Assembly: GCF_964204865.1 (NCBI RefSeq)
Contig: NC_135259.1
Location: 12,534,974-12,598,973 of the forward strand
DNA: 64,000 nt
Reading direction: 5' to 3'
Source: Styela clava
Taxonomy: Eukaryota > Chordata > Ascidiacea > Stolidobranchia > Styelidae
Below, in pieces: positions 25,433 to 38,789 of the stretch; the stretch's first letter is position 1; every line of letters begins with the position of its first letter. A model generated the notes under the pieces. It ran no database searches. It worked only from the letters and a program-made list of their open reading frames with translations, and was not told where the DNA came from. A program made the translations under genes and the position numbers.

Positions 25433-27180
25433 AACATTTTTGTGATAAAATAAATTGTTGGATTGCAAATAAGTTGTATATTTTAAATATAGGAGTGAAA
25501 ACAGGGCCGAATAAATCACTGGTCACAGCCTTGTGTATGTGTATATTTCTTAATTATCACTGTTTGACATCCAACAGCCAAGCCAATGTCGTGGTAATTT
25601 TGGCAATTTTTTAACTAGCTTGATGTTCGGATAAGCTGCTCCCAAATGCGAATCCCTTTTTTCGGTCGAGAATTTTTAGTGATATTTGTATAGCAATGTT
25701 GCGCAACGAGCGTTTAACGTGAGTGCATTTTTGTGTTTATAGTAGGGCTAGGCATTCTCGAATACCAGGTGATTTCAGGATCAAATCAAACATTTTATTC
25801 GAATCTTGAATACTTGGAAGATTGATAATAGTACTCCGGAATCATAAATTACTGAAATCATAGAATCCGTCACCTTGACAGTTCGCTTCGTATTCACAAA
25901 CAACAAAAAACATGTCAATAGCCTACATCATTCTGAAGTAAGGAGTCACATGACACTTTGCATTTTAAAAATATGGCTTTAACAAAAAAATGAGGGATTC
26001 GCCTCGATCTTTGGAGAACAAAAACAGATGGCAGCAATTCGAAATTTTCGAATCAACTGATTCGAATAAATTATTATTCGATTCGGAATGCTCAGGCCTA
26101 CTTGGAAGTTGTTCTATTCCGGTACCGGCAGGTTTGTTAAACCGTCGACACATTTGATGACAGTTGACGGTGGGTCTGGTATAGATTGAGAGATTAGCTG
26201 CTTTTTTCCTTCCTAGTTTTTTTCCAACACTGTCATATAGAATGATAGATGTTTTTCTTCTTCAGTTGATGCCTAGATTTCTATCGCAAGGAAGAACATA
26301 TATTTATCCCAAGGATTGGCAACCTATGGCTCATTAAGGCATAATTTGGGGAATATTATATTGATATATTATTGTGCGTGGCCGACTATCGTAATAGATA
26401 AGATTCAGCGACCACTTTGGTCGGTGTTCAATTTGTGCATTCGTAATTGGATTTAAATCCTAAAGCATATGCACAAATGTGATGAGTTATGGGAGATCCA
26501 TTACAATCACTTCTAACCTTGGTTTCTGCATGCTTCTGGGCATGTGTCCTCCGCTTGGCAGGTGCGTAAGCAGCTGCTTTTTACTGATATATTTATGCGT
26601 CTATCTAGGGCTAGGCAGTTGAGGAACCACAGACCATGCACAGCAAAGAGTATGACGAAGCATATAAATGCAACCATAGGAAGTTCACTCTGGCAACGCC
26701 CTTGCTGTTTTTATTCATGTATACCATATCCATATCCTTGCTGTTTTTATCCATAGCCTTACCATGACCAAGAGTTTTCCGCAAGACAGAGGAAATGTAG
26801 GTACAAATAGAGGTATCCATAATGTTTCAAAAGATAAGTAGTCTACGGCTGTTGAAATCTATTTTGCGTGGTGGGATCATGTTCGCAGTATCTGCCTCGA
26901 TAACTCTGAGCTCGCGAGTAGAAGCGGGAAGTAGAAACGCGAGTAGAAAAATCTTTCATTTTACTAGTATAGCCAATCCGCTATGAGTTTTCTAATTGAT
27001 CGCCGGTGCACGACGAAACGTCTGCTGAAATGAGCATAGTTTTAATTTTTTTTGACAGTGTTGAGACCCATAAAATGTTACGTAGCAGTTTACGATGCAA
27101 TTGATATTTCAATAAACTCTTATAGTTGTGATGCTATTAATGCACCTGGATCACGAACATAAATTTCTCATCTCCTAGAA

Positions 27181-27317
27181 AAGAGGTCTCAAACTGTCGC
27201 GCCAGACAAATATTTTTGTCAATGCATTACAATAAATTGAATTTACAAAAGTTGGGAAATCCATTCACTTTATTCAAAAATATAAATTCTACATTTCTGA
27301 AGTCTTAAATATTAAAT

Positions 27318-27370
<53 letters not shown>

Positions 27371-28098
27371 TGCGGTATATATATATATATATATATATAT
27401 ATACCGCAGAATATAGAACAAGAACATCATAGCAAACCAAATATACAAGATTTTTAGACAACTATTTTGAGGTTAGCTGTTAGCAAAAAATAAATATTCG
27501 CATTTGAGCGGTACAAAATTTAATGTGACTTGTGAAATTGGAGCAGTACCTGAAATTACAGTATTATAAGCACAAAATGCACGTTCGACGTTCATTTTAG
27601 CACGAGAAACGTACACAGCAACAGTTACGCCGAAAGCATGAGCCACGAGTGTGCGAGTGCATCTTTCGCTGAAAACGTTGCGTACCAGTAGAAAATTTTA
27701 GCCTATTTTATCACAGCTATTTATAGACTAATTTTTGATTTCTGCAATTAAACAGCAACTCCTACGAAGGCAAAATGATGATTGACTTATTTGATTCATA
27801 CTTCAATTTCCGAAACACAACCAAAAGCTAACAAATAGCATTCTAAATCGCGAAAACCAGGTATTGTTTAAAACCACGATTGTAGATCTGAGTGACAAAA
27901 AGGTCTGAACGGATGCGGATGGTTACGTCACATTTTGCATCTTGCTGATTGACTATTGTTACAAATAAACAAGTACGGCTATGCTCGGGGAAAAATCCTT
28001 CGGAAAAATATTTCGCCCTATTTTCGTATTATCGCGGGCCAGATGAAATGACGCCAAGGGCCGAATCTGGCCCGCGGGCCGTAGTTTGATGACCGCTG
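27181..28098. mobile_element. non-autonomous hAT-like element with target duplication
   Basis: The left end (gaggtctcaaactg) and the right end, reversed as CAGCGGTCATCAAACTACGG, are inverted repeats followed by GGCCCGCGGGCCAGA-type sequence. It is flanked by TCCTAGAA on the left and CCCTAGAA on the right, 7 of 8 identical, the 8-bp duplication expected of hAT insertion. The interior has no recognised transposase and contains a (TA)n tract. Confidence 0.7.
27321..27412. repeat. (TA)n microsatellite with palindromic interruption
   Basis: Two AT-dinucleotide tracts are separated by ATTCTGCGGTAT, and the second tract is closed by ATACCGCAGAAT, its exact reverse complement. The segment can therefore form a long hairpin. 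Lies inside the hAT-like element. Confidence 0.85.
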
Positions 28099-28614
28099 CC
28101 CTAGAATATTAGCTATTCAAGCTGAAATAATAGGCACTGAAAATATTGATTTCAGGCAACTGTTTTATCCCGTCTGTCTGTCCCGTACACTTGAGGTGTT
28201 AATTATAAATTATCGACTTCTCGGCAAATCGGCCGTCAGCCGTTTTTCGTTGGTATCGGTATCACCGAAATGAGCGGTATCGGTACATGTCCAATACGTA
28301 TAACTAAATATTCCAAAGATATATGAAAGGGGTTTTAAAAAATGAGTACTGTGGATTTATTTAATTGGAGATTTGCAATGTTCTTCAATGAAATTCTCAA
28401 ATTACTAAGATGCAGAGGGAACTCAGAAAGGACGATGTGTGTTATTTTACCTGTGAGCACTTTTGTAACGGAGTGACGTCAAAGTACCGAACTGACTGTT
28501 CTCGTTGTCGGTACTTTCATTACCAGTAATTTTAGATAATAGAAAGCAAGATCATATGAGCAAAAAGGCGATGCTCAAATATATGGCTACGAAAGCCAAA
28601 TCGACGCCAATCTT

Positions 28615-28695
28615 CACAGAGTGCGCAATTTTTGATGACGTCATCGCACACACAAAAAATGAATCTCATAGAGCCCACAGAGATTTTTGATATAA
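28615..28695. repeat. dispersed repeat with TGACGTCATC core, copy 2
   Basis: Shares TTTTTGATGACGTCATCGCA and CATAGAGCCCACAGAGATTT with 21490-21590. Class unknown. Confidence 0.5.
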
Positions 28696-29797
28696 ATAAA
28701 TATTAGCTTTTTAGCAAAAATTGCAATCTTTAATCACTGAAAACTTCAAAGCAATTGTTCCAGTAGTTAATGAGAGAAGCGATTGTTTCATAACAATAAG
28801 AAGAAACAAGCCAACAAGAACAGCAACAAAGACAACAATATTATAACCAAATGATTCCTATGTACATTTTGTGTCCAAAAAGCACTGCACCTTTACAAAA
28901 ATCTGTATGTTTTGTCATGATGACGACTCTGCTATGGATGAATTTGAAACCTTCATGCAGAAAGTAGTCAGAACTGTCAAACGAAAAAATTCTAATGACT
29001 ACGCAGGAAGTCAGTACTGACAATGGGTTATTGAAATGTGATTACTACACGATTTCAACTTCCACTGCCGGTTTCAGCTTTTGGCGCCTCTGCCATATGT
29101 TACTCTACCATTGTGTCTACGATGAGTACCAAAAAATAAACTGTCAAAATGATATTTAACCTCTCCATGAACAATAAAAATATTGCAACTATTCCCCGAG
29201 TCAAACCAGGTTTTCGGTTCAACAAAGAAACTTGTACATCGAAATGATCCGCACGCGTAGATTAAAACATTTAATGTTGTTAGGAAATGACATGGAAGAA
29301 AAAGTTTATCCAGAGATAATAGATGTTTTTGAACGAAACATTATGCGGAGTACAGTTTTATTATTCAGTTTGTGGGAACAATGTGTCCGGGAATGCGCAG
29401 TTCGGTTGGAATAGGAAACTGGAATATAAATTGAAAATATAAGCTCTGAGCATTCCAAATCTTGAAAAACTATTTATTGGAAGTAGCCAAACAGTCAAAA
29501 TGTCTATAATAACTGCGCTATTTATCAAATATTTGTTGCAATATCTAGCTCAATCCCACGCATCTCTAATATCTGAACCAGATTATAATACCCCGGATCA
29601 ACTTATAACTTTAGGTCGGATTCTTTTTTTTTTGATGCGGAGTTACTTCTTTTTGGTAGCCCAAAACATTACTTCGTGGTGATAAATTTAAAACTTTAGC
29701 ACGTCCGTATTGGATTGTTTGCATTGTTCGCACAATTAATCAAATGCTAACATACTTTAGTTCATCAGGATTGTAGTTGATACATAAGCTGCAGAAA

Positions 29798-31599
29798 ATG
29801 AATTACAAAATGAAGATTACACCTGTTTTGCTCCTTTGTTGCTTTATGGTAGCAAGTAAGTTGTATTTCATATTTTCTATTAAATTTCAATTGGAATAAA
29901 TTCAACTTTTTTTAACGGCAATTGTTGTTATACCTTTTTATTGAAGTGCAATACAAATAAAACATTTCAGAAGCTCTACAGTTTGAAGAATTTGACTACA
30001 ACGAAGATTTTGATGAAAATCTTTTGGACTTTTTGGACAAAAAAAATATTGAAGCTGAGATCGACCGCGATTTTGACGATGATGCAGACTTGGAACAAGA
30101 TCTTGAATCAAATTTAGAAGCCGAATTCGAACGTGACTTTGAGCCTGATTATGAAAGGGATCTAGAGGTTTGTACTATATAGCCACTAGGACAAGACAGC
30201 GACAACAATGCATGCTTTCACCTTAAAAATACCACATTGTGAAATTTGTAGAGTTGCCCCGAATTTACGTAGAATCTGCTGACATTATGTGGTTGTGCTT
30301 GTCCGTTAGTCTAACAGTCTAACTTCACGTAAAAATATAAGCACATAATAAATAGTCAATGGCCATCTTATATTTGTGACCAATTTTTCCACTAAATTTG
30401 ACTGTGCTTCCATGCAACCTTGCATGCAAATAAATTTTGCTTTCAAATATTTAAAATATTACTATATCAAACCTTCACTTTTTTATCTACGTTTGTTTTA
30501 GTCATGTCATACATATTGTTCCACCAAAGTTTTGATAGTGACTGCAGAACAAAATATTTTAGGACTGTAGAAAGTGTGCCTCTACGACTTTTCTAATCTT
30601 GCTCTTCTTTATTTCGAGAACTGATTTTTTAAATAAAAATCATTATAATTACCTAAATATAAAATTGTATTATTTTAATCCCATTGGTCACACGTTATCT
30701 TCTTTCTAGAAATCAAAATCGAAGAACTTTTGTGAAGAGTATAAATTATGTGAGAAAGAAGGAGGCGAGTTCAAAATTGGATGTGCAAAGTTTAGGCAGG
30801 ATTATGTACACAACAATGTATTCCCTAATGTCTGGCGTAAGTTAATTGCAAATTTAAATTAAAAATTGTCTGCATCCGACTGCAGCTTATCGAAAGTTTA
30901 TTGCGAGATCATATTTTTGCCTGCGATCACAACGATCGGTGAATATGAGGAGCTCCTTAGATATATCATTGAACAGTACAGTTTCACCCAAATGAAATAC
31001 ATATATATATCTACTAGGAGAGGCAAATTTCGAAAGGCCACACCTAACACTATTCTAATAACTCAAAGTTATAATAAACAACAACAGTTTAGCCAAATGA
31101 GCTTGGCTGTATATCCTCTATGTGTTTGAACTCATTTGAGCTCCCCCCCCCCCCCCCCCCCCCCCCCCCGCCCCTCCAAAAAATACTCAAAAATTAAAAC
31201 TACAACTACAAAATTTCATTTTTAAAAATGTTGAGCACATTACAGTCAATTCTTTTCAAGTCTTCTTTAATCAGTCCAATTGCAAATCAAATCCTAGTTT
31301 GTCGTTTTGCTTCTCATCAGTTTTTTTTTATTATTTGTTTAAATTTTTGAAAGAATTAAAGTATTAATAACTTTTCTACGTTCTAACGTCGTGAAATATC
31401 TGAAAATAATTAAAAACAATATTTGAGAATGATATACTATGTATCGGTAGATAACTATTGTCGACCCTCTGGTCATTGAACTATGTATATGGACTAGAGT
31501 TATGAAATTTACACATTTTTTTGTACAGGGAAAAAAGCTGGAAAATTGTGCGTCAAGTGTCAAGAGAATTGCAAAGGAAACTCAGGAAAACATCCGTGA
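29798..31599 (+). CDS. small secreted acidic six-cysteine protein, copy A
   Basis: Exons 29798-29855, 29971-30167, 30710-30836 and 31529-31599 join in phase (1,0,1) to 150 codons plus TGA. A second in-frame ATG at 29810 matches the start of the downstream paralogue (MKIT...) and may be the real one. The protein has a signal peptide (MKITPVLLLCCFMVA), a long Asp/Glu-rich region (about 66 residues), then a C-terminal module with C-x5-C-x10-C-x24-C-x2-C-x3-C, ending KLCVKCQENC. It is likely secreted and disulphide-bonded; the acidic part may be a propeptide or a cation- or protein-binding segment. Spacing does not match ShKT or other cysteine families I know. AATAAA occurs at 31751. It is a tandem copy of the gene at 34881. 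Confidence 0.82.
31143..31169. repeat. poly-C tract
   Basis: An uninterrupted run of about 27 C lies in intron 3 of acidic protein copy A. Length in the assembly may be unreliable, and the opposite strand could form G-quadruplex. Confidence 0.9.
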
Positions 31600-32389
31600 A
31601 ACAGATTTGGTAAAGAATTTACGACCATGTGTATAACAGAAAGAGAAAGAAAAAATATAAATAGATTTAAAATTTGATTCTTTTTTTTTTCGAGTTCTCA
31701 TTTCAACCCAAAAACTGATCAATGAAACTATGTGTTTTTTTTTTGTAATGAATAAAAAAATGCTAACTTTATCAAAAACAACAAGCCAATTTGAATTAAT
31801 TTACTAGCAACGTGCAATCGAGATTTTGCTCATCATCAACATGGTATCATTCACAAACAAGATGTCTTCCAAAGTATTAATTAAAAAACTAGAACAATAT
31901 TTGCCATCCTTGATTGTTACAACATTCAACATTGACATTTTCACCACATCTTATTCCGTTTTTAAAAAATCACGTAAACTGAGAAGTTGATCTATAGTTG
32001 CTTTCATAAATCTGTAATTAGCCGTTTTCGGTAGTGAATGTTTAATTTTTTTTATAATTCTGAGTAATGCTTTCATTCAATGTGCAAAGTCATTGATGTT
32101 TTGATGTAACTTATTCTATTGATTATTTTTTTATCAGTATAATAATAGACGTAATTTATGGATATTTGGAATAACCGTGGTATTGTCCCAAAAGTTATTT
32201 TCTTGAATTCCATCATGCAATGAAAAAATACAATGTAATTCTAATACTCAGAATACTAACTCTTCCCAATTTATTTTCTGCTAACTTTCGTGACTTTACG
32301 ATTTAACGTGTTAATATATGCACAAGAATAAATTTGTGATCATAGTAAAGTTCGAAACGAATGCATTGAATGGTTATATCTGCTGTAGG

Positions 32390-32525
32390 TGTGAAGTATA
32401 CCGCACATCTTTCAAAAGGCATGCGGGGCGCAATAATTTCCTTCTTCAAACAATTGCCGCATTAAGGCGCAATCGCAACTCGTATTACTGTGTCAAACGC
32501 TTGTGACAGTGAAACGTGTATGTGG
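32390..32525. repeat. fragment related to hAT-like element at 5230
   Basis: Shares a scattered but collinear series with about 5265-5350: GGGCCGCATTAATTTCC against GGGGCGCAATAATTTCC, then ACAATCGCCGCA against ACAATTGCCGCA, and ACGTGTATGTGG in both. Termini were not identified, so this is an internal fragment. Confidence 0.5.
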
Positions 32526-32875
32526 CAATGTTTTCATTCTCCAACCTCACTTTAGTGTTGCCTGTCTTTGTTTTATCGTTCTTAGTAAGTTAGAAATTTG
32601 GTTACATCACATATACTTGCGTTAAAGTTCAAAGTGTATTTCGTTATCTGTTATTTGAATCAATCCGATTGTGCAACCTTATAATATAAGAGTATTCGGC
32701 GTCAAAATTTATAGTGCGCTTATATTATCCTCCGAAGGATTCAGTGGGGACTTCGCTAAAGTATGTTTAATAATAGTACTGAGGGAAGAATACGCAAATA
32801 AGGACATTCTTTCCCTATATTTTATAAAAAAAAAAAAAAGAGCTTGCTGACTTTTTATATTTGGGAAATCTAAGA

Positions 32876-33431
32876 TATATGGGTAAAAATGATAATGCAA
32901 AACCACTGAGTTTTGTACGACTGAGCAATGTATACAGAACTATCGTAATTGGTGATACATATTGTTGAAAAAAAAGAGTGTGGGAAAATCCAATACAACT
33001 TCACAAGGACGTCTCCGCGTGAAATGCCTTGAATTTCACGCCACAAAATGTCAAATAATACGTTAGATGAATAAATTTGAAGAAGCGGTTCCAGAATGTT
33101 CACACATATTGATTTGAAGCTCGAAGCTCTTAAAACTGTCAACTGACTACAATCTTCGGAACTTCTTGCATCCGTCGCGTTGAAATATACCATTGCTTAG
33201 CATTGTTGAATTTAGGAAGAGTTCGCACACGAGCGAGTTCAACAATTGGCCAAATAACTTACTACTATAATTCTTTTGCGCCAACAAACTGATTCTACTT
33301 AGCAATAGCATAGACCATATGTCGGCAATAAGCGAGTGCAATTCCCGCATCACGTCGTTAAGCGTAATGATTGATTTCGACATTGATGTAGGATCACGAG
33401 TATTTGACTTAATTTTCCAATGATACTGCAA
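32876..33431 (-). pseudogene. possible coding relic in two frames
   Basis: Two overlapping minus-strand open frames (33431 down to 33147, and 33193 down to 32870) have protein-like composition, with hydrophobic helices such as ELHSLIADIWSMLLLSRISL and LWREIQGISRGDVLVKL, in a GC-richer patch. They are in different frames, which could mean one frameshifted gene fragment or chance. No family recognised, no splice partners found. Confidence 0.25.
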
Positions 33432-34880
33432 TGAATGACTGTGTCGCCTTGAGTAAATAAAGTGGATATTTTATAAACTTTCGTCTAACAATAGTTGATA
33501 ATTGATATAAATGCTGCTACTTGGTGTGAGAAATCGGCTTGCTTATATCATCTGCTCGCCCCAAATGATATGGTATAACTTCAATCTTATTTCCCGCGTA
33601 GCTGGTCTCCTGTTGCCAGGACAATTACAAAAATTATTGTCGGAAAACACATTTGAAAATCAAGCAATGATATGAAGTTGTCCTGTTATTTCGAATTTCT
33701 ATGAAGTTGACAAATTCAAAAAATTTGGGCGTTGATTCTTGAGAATAAAAGTATATATACGCGAATAGTTGAATTTGGGCGTTGAGTTGATTTAGTCATG
33801 TTGTTAGTCTGATTGTAGGATGTCCAGGTCCAAATACCTTGTTTTGTGTCTAAATTCTGCCACGTTCGGGTTTTCTGACTATTAAATTGACATACCGCCA
33901 GGAATAGGCGAAATTCAAGTTATTGGCTTATTATCATTGTTGATGACGATACGAGCCAAAGCGGAAATTTTGCATAATACAAAGAACACTTTATGCTGGT
34001 AAAAATTTGAAAGTGGGTTGCTCAGAAAGTTAAAACGGTGAAAAAAAAAACTCATATTTTTCGTGTCATTAGTGTTTAAAATTTGCTTTATGGAATCTTG
34101 TTCAGAACTGTCAAAAGAAGCAAAATATAATAATAATTATACAGGAAGTTGGTATCGATAATGGGGTAATGTAAAATGATTTACCACACGGTTTCGAGTT
34201 CCTCTTCCGCTTTAGGCGTTAATTGCTTTTTTGTATCCGATACGAGTCATTATAGAGTTATAAATTACAAAAATATAAATTATAATTGTTTCAATCTGAC
34301 AAAAAAGTTAGTATAAATGCATGATCGCCATGTGTATATGAGCATGACAATTATGGTTTTGGCATGAGAGCACGGCTCAAGTTTTCAGTTCAAGTTATGT
34401 GCTAGAACTCCATTTTTAAACGGAATGAGCGTTTATACTAGAATTTTTGCGTAGAGTTACGTTTATAGTCCAAACCCCGTTTGCACCCAAAAATACAGGT
34501 ATTGAGCTAACTTTATAAAGTTTATTCGAAACGAATAAAGAGTCCAAACTATTCAATAGCTTTATTATTGTTGCATGATTTTCAGACATTTTTTTCAAGT
34601 CCTTTGTTAGCAATGATTCTCTACAAGATGTTTGGTTGCTTATTCAAAACTCATATTCATTATGAATCTAAAACGGCAATCATGTTTAAAATTCTAAGTC
34701 GAGCTTGTTATTTTCATGCAAAATTCTCCTTGCATTGTAAGCTATTTTTAGTATTTAACTTGAATGTAATCGTTTTTTTTTTCACTTTTGTATATAATTC
34801 AATAGAGCCCCTGATTAAATAATTTAATTTTTCAATAATTGTATTCCTCTATATACATACTGTTGAAGTTGACTAACGAA

Positions 34881-36219
34881 ATGAAGATTACTCTTCTTCT
34901 CATTTGTTGTTTTATTTGCGTGGGTAAGTTCATATTTTAACTTTGCTAAAAATTAAATTAGTAAAAAAATTATTCATGGAAATATTAAATCCACTATGTT
35001 ATTAACTTAGCATTCAAACACAATGTTAATGAATGTAAATATCTTAGGAACTCAACCTTTTGAGGACGATGACTACAGTGAAGATTCAGATAAAAAATCT
35101 GAGAAAGAATACGTTCGAGACTTCCTGGACGAAATGAATGTTGAAGAAATTGTACCGGATCTTGTGAGTTTCAAAGCCAAATATGAGAGGGCTTTTGAAC
35201 CAGACGATGAAATGGATTTGGAGGTTGGTACAACTCAATATGAGTCTACTTATGTTTTCTATAAACTCACGTTTTCATGATCTGATGATCTGGTTTAAAA
35301 GTGATTTAATTTTTGCGTTAACCAGTATCATTCAGTGTAGCTATAGTAGCTATATGGAAAAAAACAAATGATATAAAATATTTGGAACTAATGAATTCTT
35401 TCAACTAGTGAATAAAGAAAATGAATTTTACAACTATATACCATCTTGTGGGATTATGTCCATACATAGGGCGCACAGGCCTATAAGACTCAACGTTTTT
35501 TAATGGTTATCGAGTTACCGTACAAAGCTCATTCAATAAAAAGCTCAGTGGTTATTGTATTTTATTCGAAAAAAGCGAAAAATGGCCGTTTTTTATAAAA
35601 TAGTAGTACCGGTACTAGTTTCGAGTGCAGACAATAATACTCAAAGCACTACCTGATCCATACTTTAGGCGCACCGGCTTGTAAGGTTTCGGGGGAGAAA
35701 ATTTAGAGAAAAGTGTGTTTTATGGTCTTTAAAATACTGACTCGTCTAATTCTAACACTTCATTTTTTCAGAAATATTCTTCACAATCCTCGTTTTGTGA
35801 TGTATTTAATTTATGTGAGAGGGATTTGAATGGATTCACAGTTACATGTGCAGAATTTGGAAATGTTTACAAGCGTGATCCAATTTTGTTCTCTACTATC
35901 TGGAGTAAGTTGGAAAAAAATTCTAACTAAAATTATATCAACAAAGGTTATAAAAAAATTGAAATTGATGGTGGTAACCATAATCTTCGTCTTTTTGAAT
36001 AGTAGAAAGAAAAGCTTTTGAATTCTGTCAATGCTAGGAGTAAAAATTAAAAAATTGGTTCCTTTTTTGGTTCCTTTTTTGGTTCCATTTTTGACTTTTC
36101 CTACAGAAAAGGTAGCTGTAAAGTTGTGCGGCAAGTGTCAAAAATATTGCGAGGAACGAAGAAAACTTGCTATATCAAGAAATGAACAACAGCATAAATT
36201 TTTTCCCGGCGACGTGTGA
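34881..36219 (+). CDS. small secreted acidic six-cysteine protein, copy B
   Basis: Exons 34881-34923, 35048-35223, 35772-35904 and 36107-36219 join in phase (1,0,1) to 154 codons plus TGA. It has a signal peptide (MKITLLLICCFICV), an acidic middle (FEDDDYSEDSDKKSEKEY...), and a C-terminal module C-x5-C-x10-C-x25-C-x2-C-x3-C with KLCGKCQKYC, then a basic tail absent from copy A. Exon number, phases and cysteine pattern equal copy A, while the acidic regions differ widely in sequence. The upstream flank is also similar, so the duplication included regulatory DNA. AATAAA occurs at 36264. Function unknown. Confidence 0.82.
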
Positions 36220-38789
36220 TCAATCTTCGTTTGGAATTGGGGATTCATTTATGGGGAAAATACAATAAAAAGAATTTACAATATCAAAATATTACCCAAG
36301 TTTTATTCATTTTAATAAATAACTAGCAATGCGTGAAAAAATGAACATTATAGTCTTTCATCAACAAAAGATTATGACTATTTTTCCATTAAATATTTTC
36401 CTTTCCGAATTTTTAATGATTCCACCCATAGGCACGAAAAGGACTTGAGATTTTTCAAATAATTTATGACCATAAAATGAAAAGAGAAAAAGCAAGTAAA
36501 ATGAAATATTTAATTTCAATTTGTTTACTTTTTATTTTTACTGTCCTGTGTGAAATGTAATTTGCACTTTCTCAATTTGTGAAAAGCTTCTCATTTGCTA
36601 CACTATTTTATTTAAACAAGAATAAATTTGTAGACACAGAATATAATAATATTATGGATCGAACATTCGGGTTCATTGTAGGTTCGAGACAGCTCAGGGT
36701 TAGCAGTTATGGACTTGAACCAAAAAAATTAAAATGAAAATTTAAGTTAAATTTTCATGCAAACAAAAGAGCAATGCTCAATATATAGAAACAAAAGTAA
36801 GACCATACCTTAGTAGCTGAGTTTGCTGAAAAGATTGCTCTCATAAAAATGGCATTTTAGGGGGTTCTTCCAGCTAGTATTGTACCGAAGTATGGACCGA
36901 TTGCCGCCTATATATTAGTTGTGAGAAAAATCGTGTTTTTCCAAGGCCAACGAAGATTTAGCAAAAAGATTCATAGCTCCATTTCGTGTTCATTTTGCAC
37001 GCAGGTTCTGATGAAAAATTAATCGTTTTATTATTCAATTTTATTCAAACACAGAATTAGATCAAAAACTGAAATTTTCGAAGGAATTAAAAGTAGCGCG
37101 TCATTTTTGATCTTATATAAGATTTGTTTCATTAAAAGGTGACAGAGAATGTTGTTTATAAAAAACTCCTTTTTATAATAGGTCATATGGTCTTATCGAG
37201 CTGTAAACGAGTGGATCTCAAATCGCTTGCTTAGTCGCTAAGTTTGCTCAAAATAATATGCTCATTCGGTTAAAATTAGCATTGATATAGAAGTAAGACT
37301 GCTTGTGTGAAAGTTTTATATAGCATTAATATGAAAATTTTTGATTTTGTATTAAATCATTTATGATAAAAATAATTATTGATCGAGAATAACCAGCAAT
37401 CAATATTTATTTATTTCTATAACTAACAGTCACAATCATGTATTTCTGGCTGGGAAGCAGTACCATGTTAAACACAACTATCTTTTCACATTACCAGTAA
37501 GAATTGAATTTATGTAGGCATATTTTATGGCATTGTCATAAGACTGAGTTTGTAGAATATAGGCAGCGATTATGATTTACTTGGCGCTAGTGACATAATA
37601 TGACGAATATCAAATCAAGTCACTCAATATGTAAAACCAAACCTGTGAATCATATCATCATAATGCTCAGTTTATTTGGATTGATGAAACGTTGCGATTT
37701 CAGAAAAAAGAATCATACCTACTTGCATGCGTGTACGTGCATACCAGTCAACCTGTTTTTTTTTTTAATATTGTCTTATTCTCTCAAGGAAGCAATCAAT
37801 ATTTGTTATTCCACTACCTTATATTTAAGAATATGACTCACTATAAGGTCGTTTCTTGCACATATATCTCATGACCATACAATGACGCGTGGGCACACCT
37901 TTCTAATCGAGTAATGGTGTATAAGTTTATGCCTAATAGATGCGAACAAATGATCAAACCAAACTGGGTCCATAGATAACAGTTTTTATAAGTAGATAGC
38001 CGTGTCTGGTCTAGGAAAATTTATCAGTATGGTGTGTAGGTATCTAATAACTCTTTTTATTTTAGGAAGGCTACCAAGAAATTAATCTGTGACGAAAACA
38101 ATGAATTATACGAATTGTCTAAGTTATGGTTGTACTAGATAATCGCTTTGTATGACATGGAAAAGATTTTATTAATTCTCTAAATTACGATTATGAATGT
38201 ATTGTCTATTCTTCATAGTGACAGGTTGTTAATATTTGGCTGCACACAATTCGAAAATGTTTTATTTTTGTTGTGCTGTCTTCAATTGTCGGAAAACTAT
38301 AAAAATATCATGACTGAAGGTAGTAGTTGAAGATTGAACGAATGTACAGCCTGTACCTAACTGCAGACAGGCAATTGCTTACTCTTGTCTGCCTCATAAT
38401 TTCGATTCAGTAGGATTTTCTTAGAGTTGGATTCAATATTGCGTTTCTATTGACCCAGGAGAAAATTTCACCTCTCGTTCAAAGTTAATTGAAGCTATTA
38501 TGTTTTCGATCCTTGTTATTTTTCTGATACTGTTCCAGATTCAAGCCATCGCTTTCATTACATACCAATAAACAGGTCAGAAAAAAACTGCATTTTGTCG
38601 AGTTGAGATATGGTTCGCAATCCCCTTCACTTGAATCTACCCAGCAAATACAGCTTGAGTAATGAATGGCCTATGATGAAAATTTACGATCTTCCCGGAT
38701 AACCCTTGTTACTATTTTTCTGCTTCTAAGTTAACGTCTCATAAACTTTCTATAAAAACAGTCAGTTATTTGAATTTATAATATTTGCT
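36220..38789. other. intergenic region
   Basis: AT-rich sequence after acidic protein copy B. Apart from that gene's AATAAA (36264) I see no coding exon with splice partners, no RNA gene and no clear element. Short open frames at about 37600-37870 have no domain. Confidence 0.45.

Larger units (their letters stand above)
25433..29797. other. intergenic region rich in repeats
   Basis: About 4.4 kb between the aminopeptidase and acidic-protein genes. It holds a hAT-like element (27181-28098) with a (TA)n tract inside, a dispersed repeat copy (28615-28695), and from about 28985 the duplicated upstream region of the acidic-protein genes. Short open frames here (for example 25387, 26544, 29232) have no recognised domain and no splice partner. 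Confidence 0.5.
31600..34880. other. intergenic region between the acidic-protein paralogues
   Basis: Contains the 3' flank of copy A, a fragment related to the hAT-like element of 5230-6051 (about 32390-32525), a possible minus-strand coding relic (32876-33431), and from about 34105 a segment similar to 28985-29100 that marks the start of the second duplicated unit. Nothing else was recognised. Confidence 0.5.

Noticed and set aside
30710-31599. ShKT domain in the acidic six-cysteine proteins
   Set aside because: The end pattern is C-x2-C-x3-C rather than C-x3-C-x2-C and the other spacings differ; kept as unrecognised.
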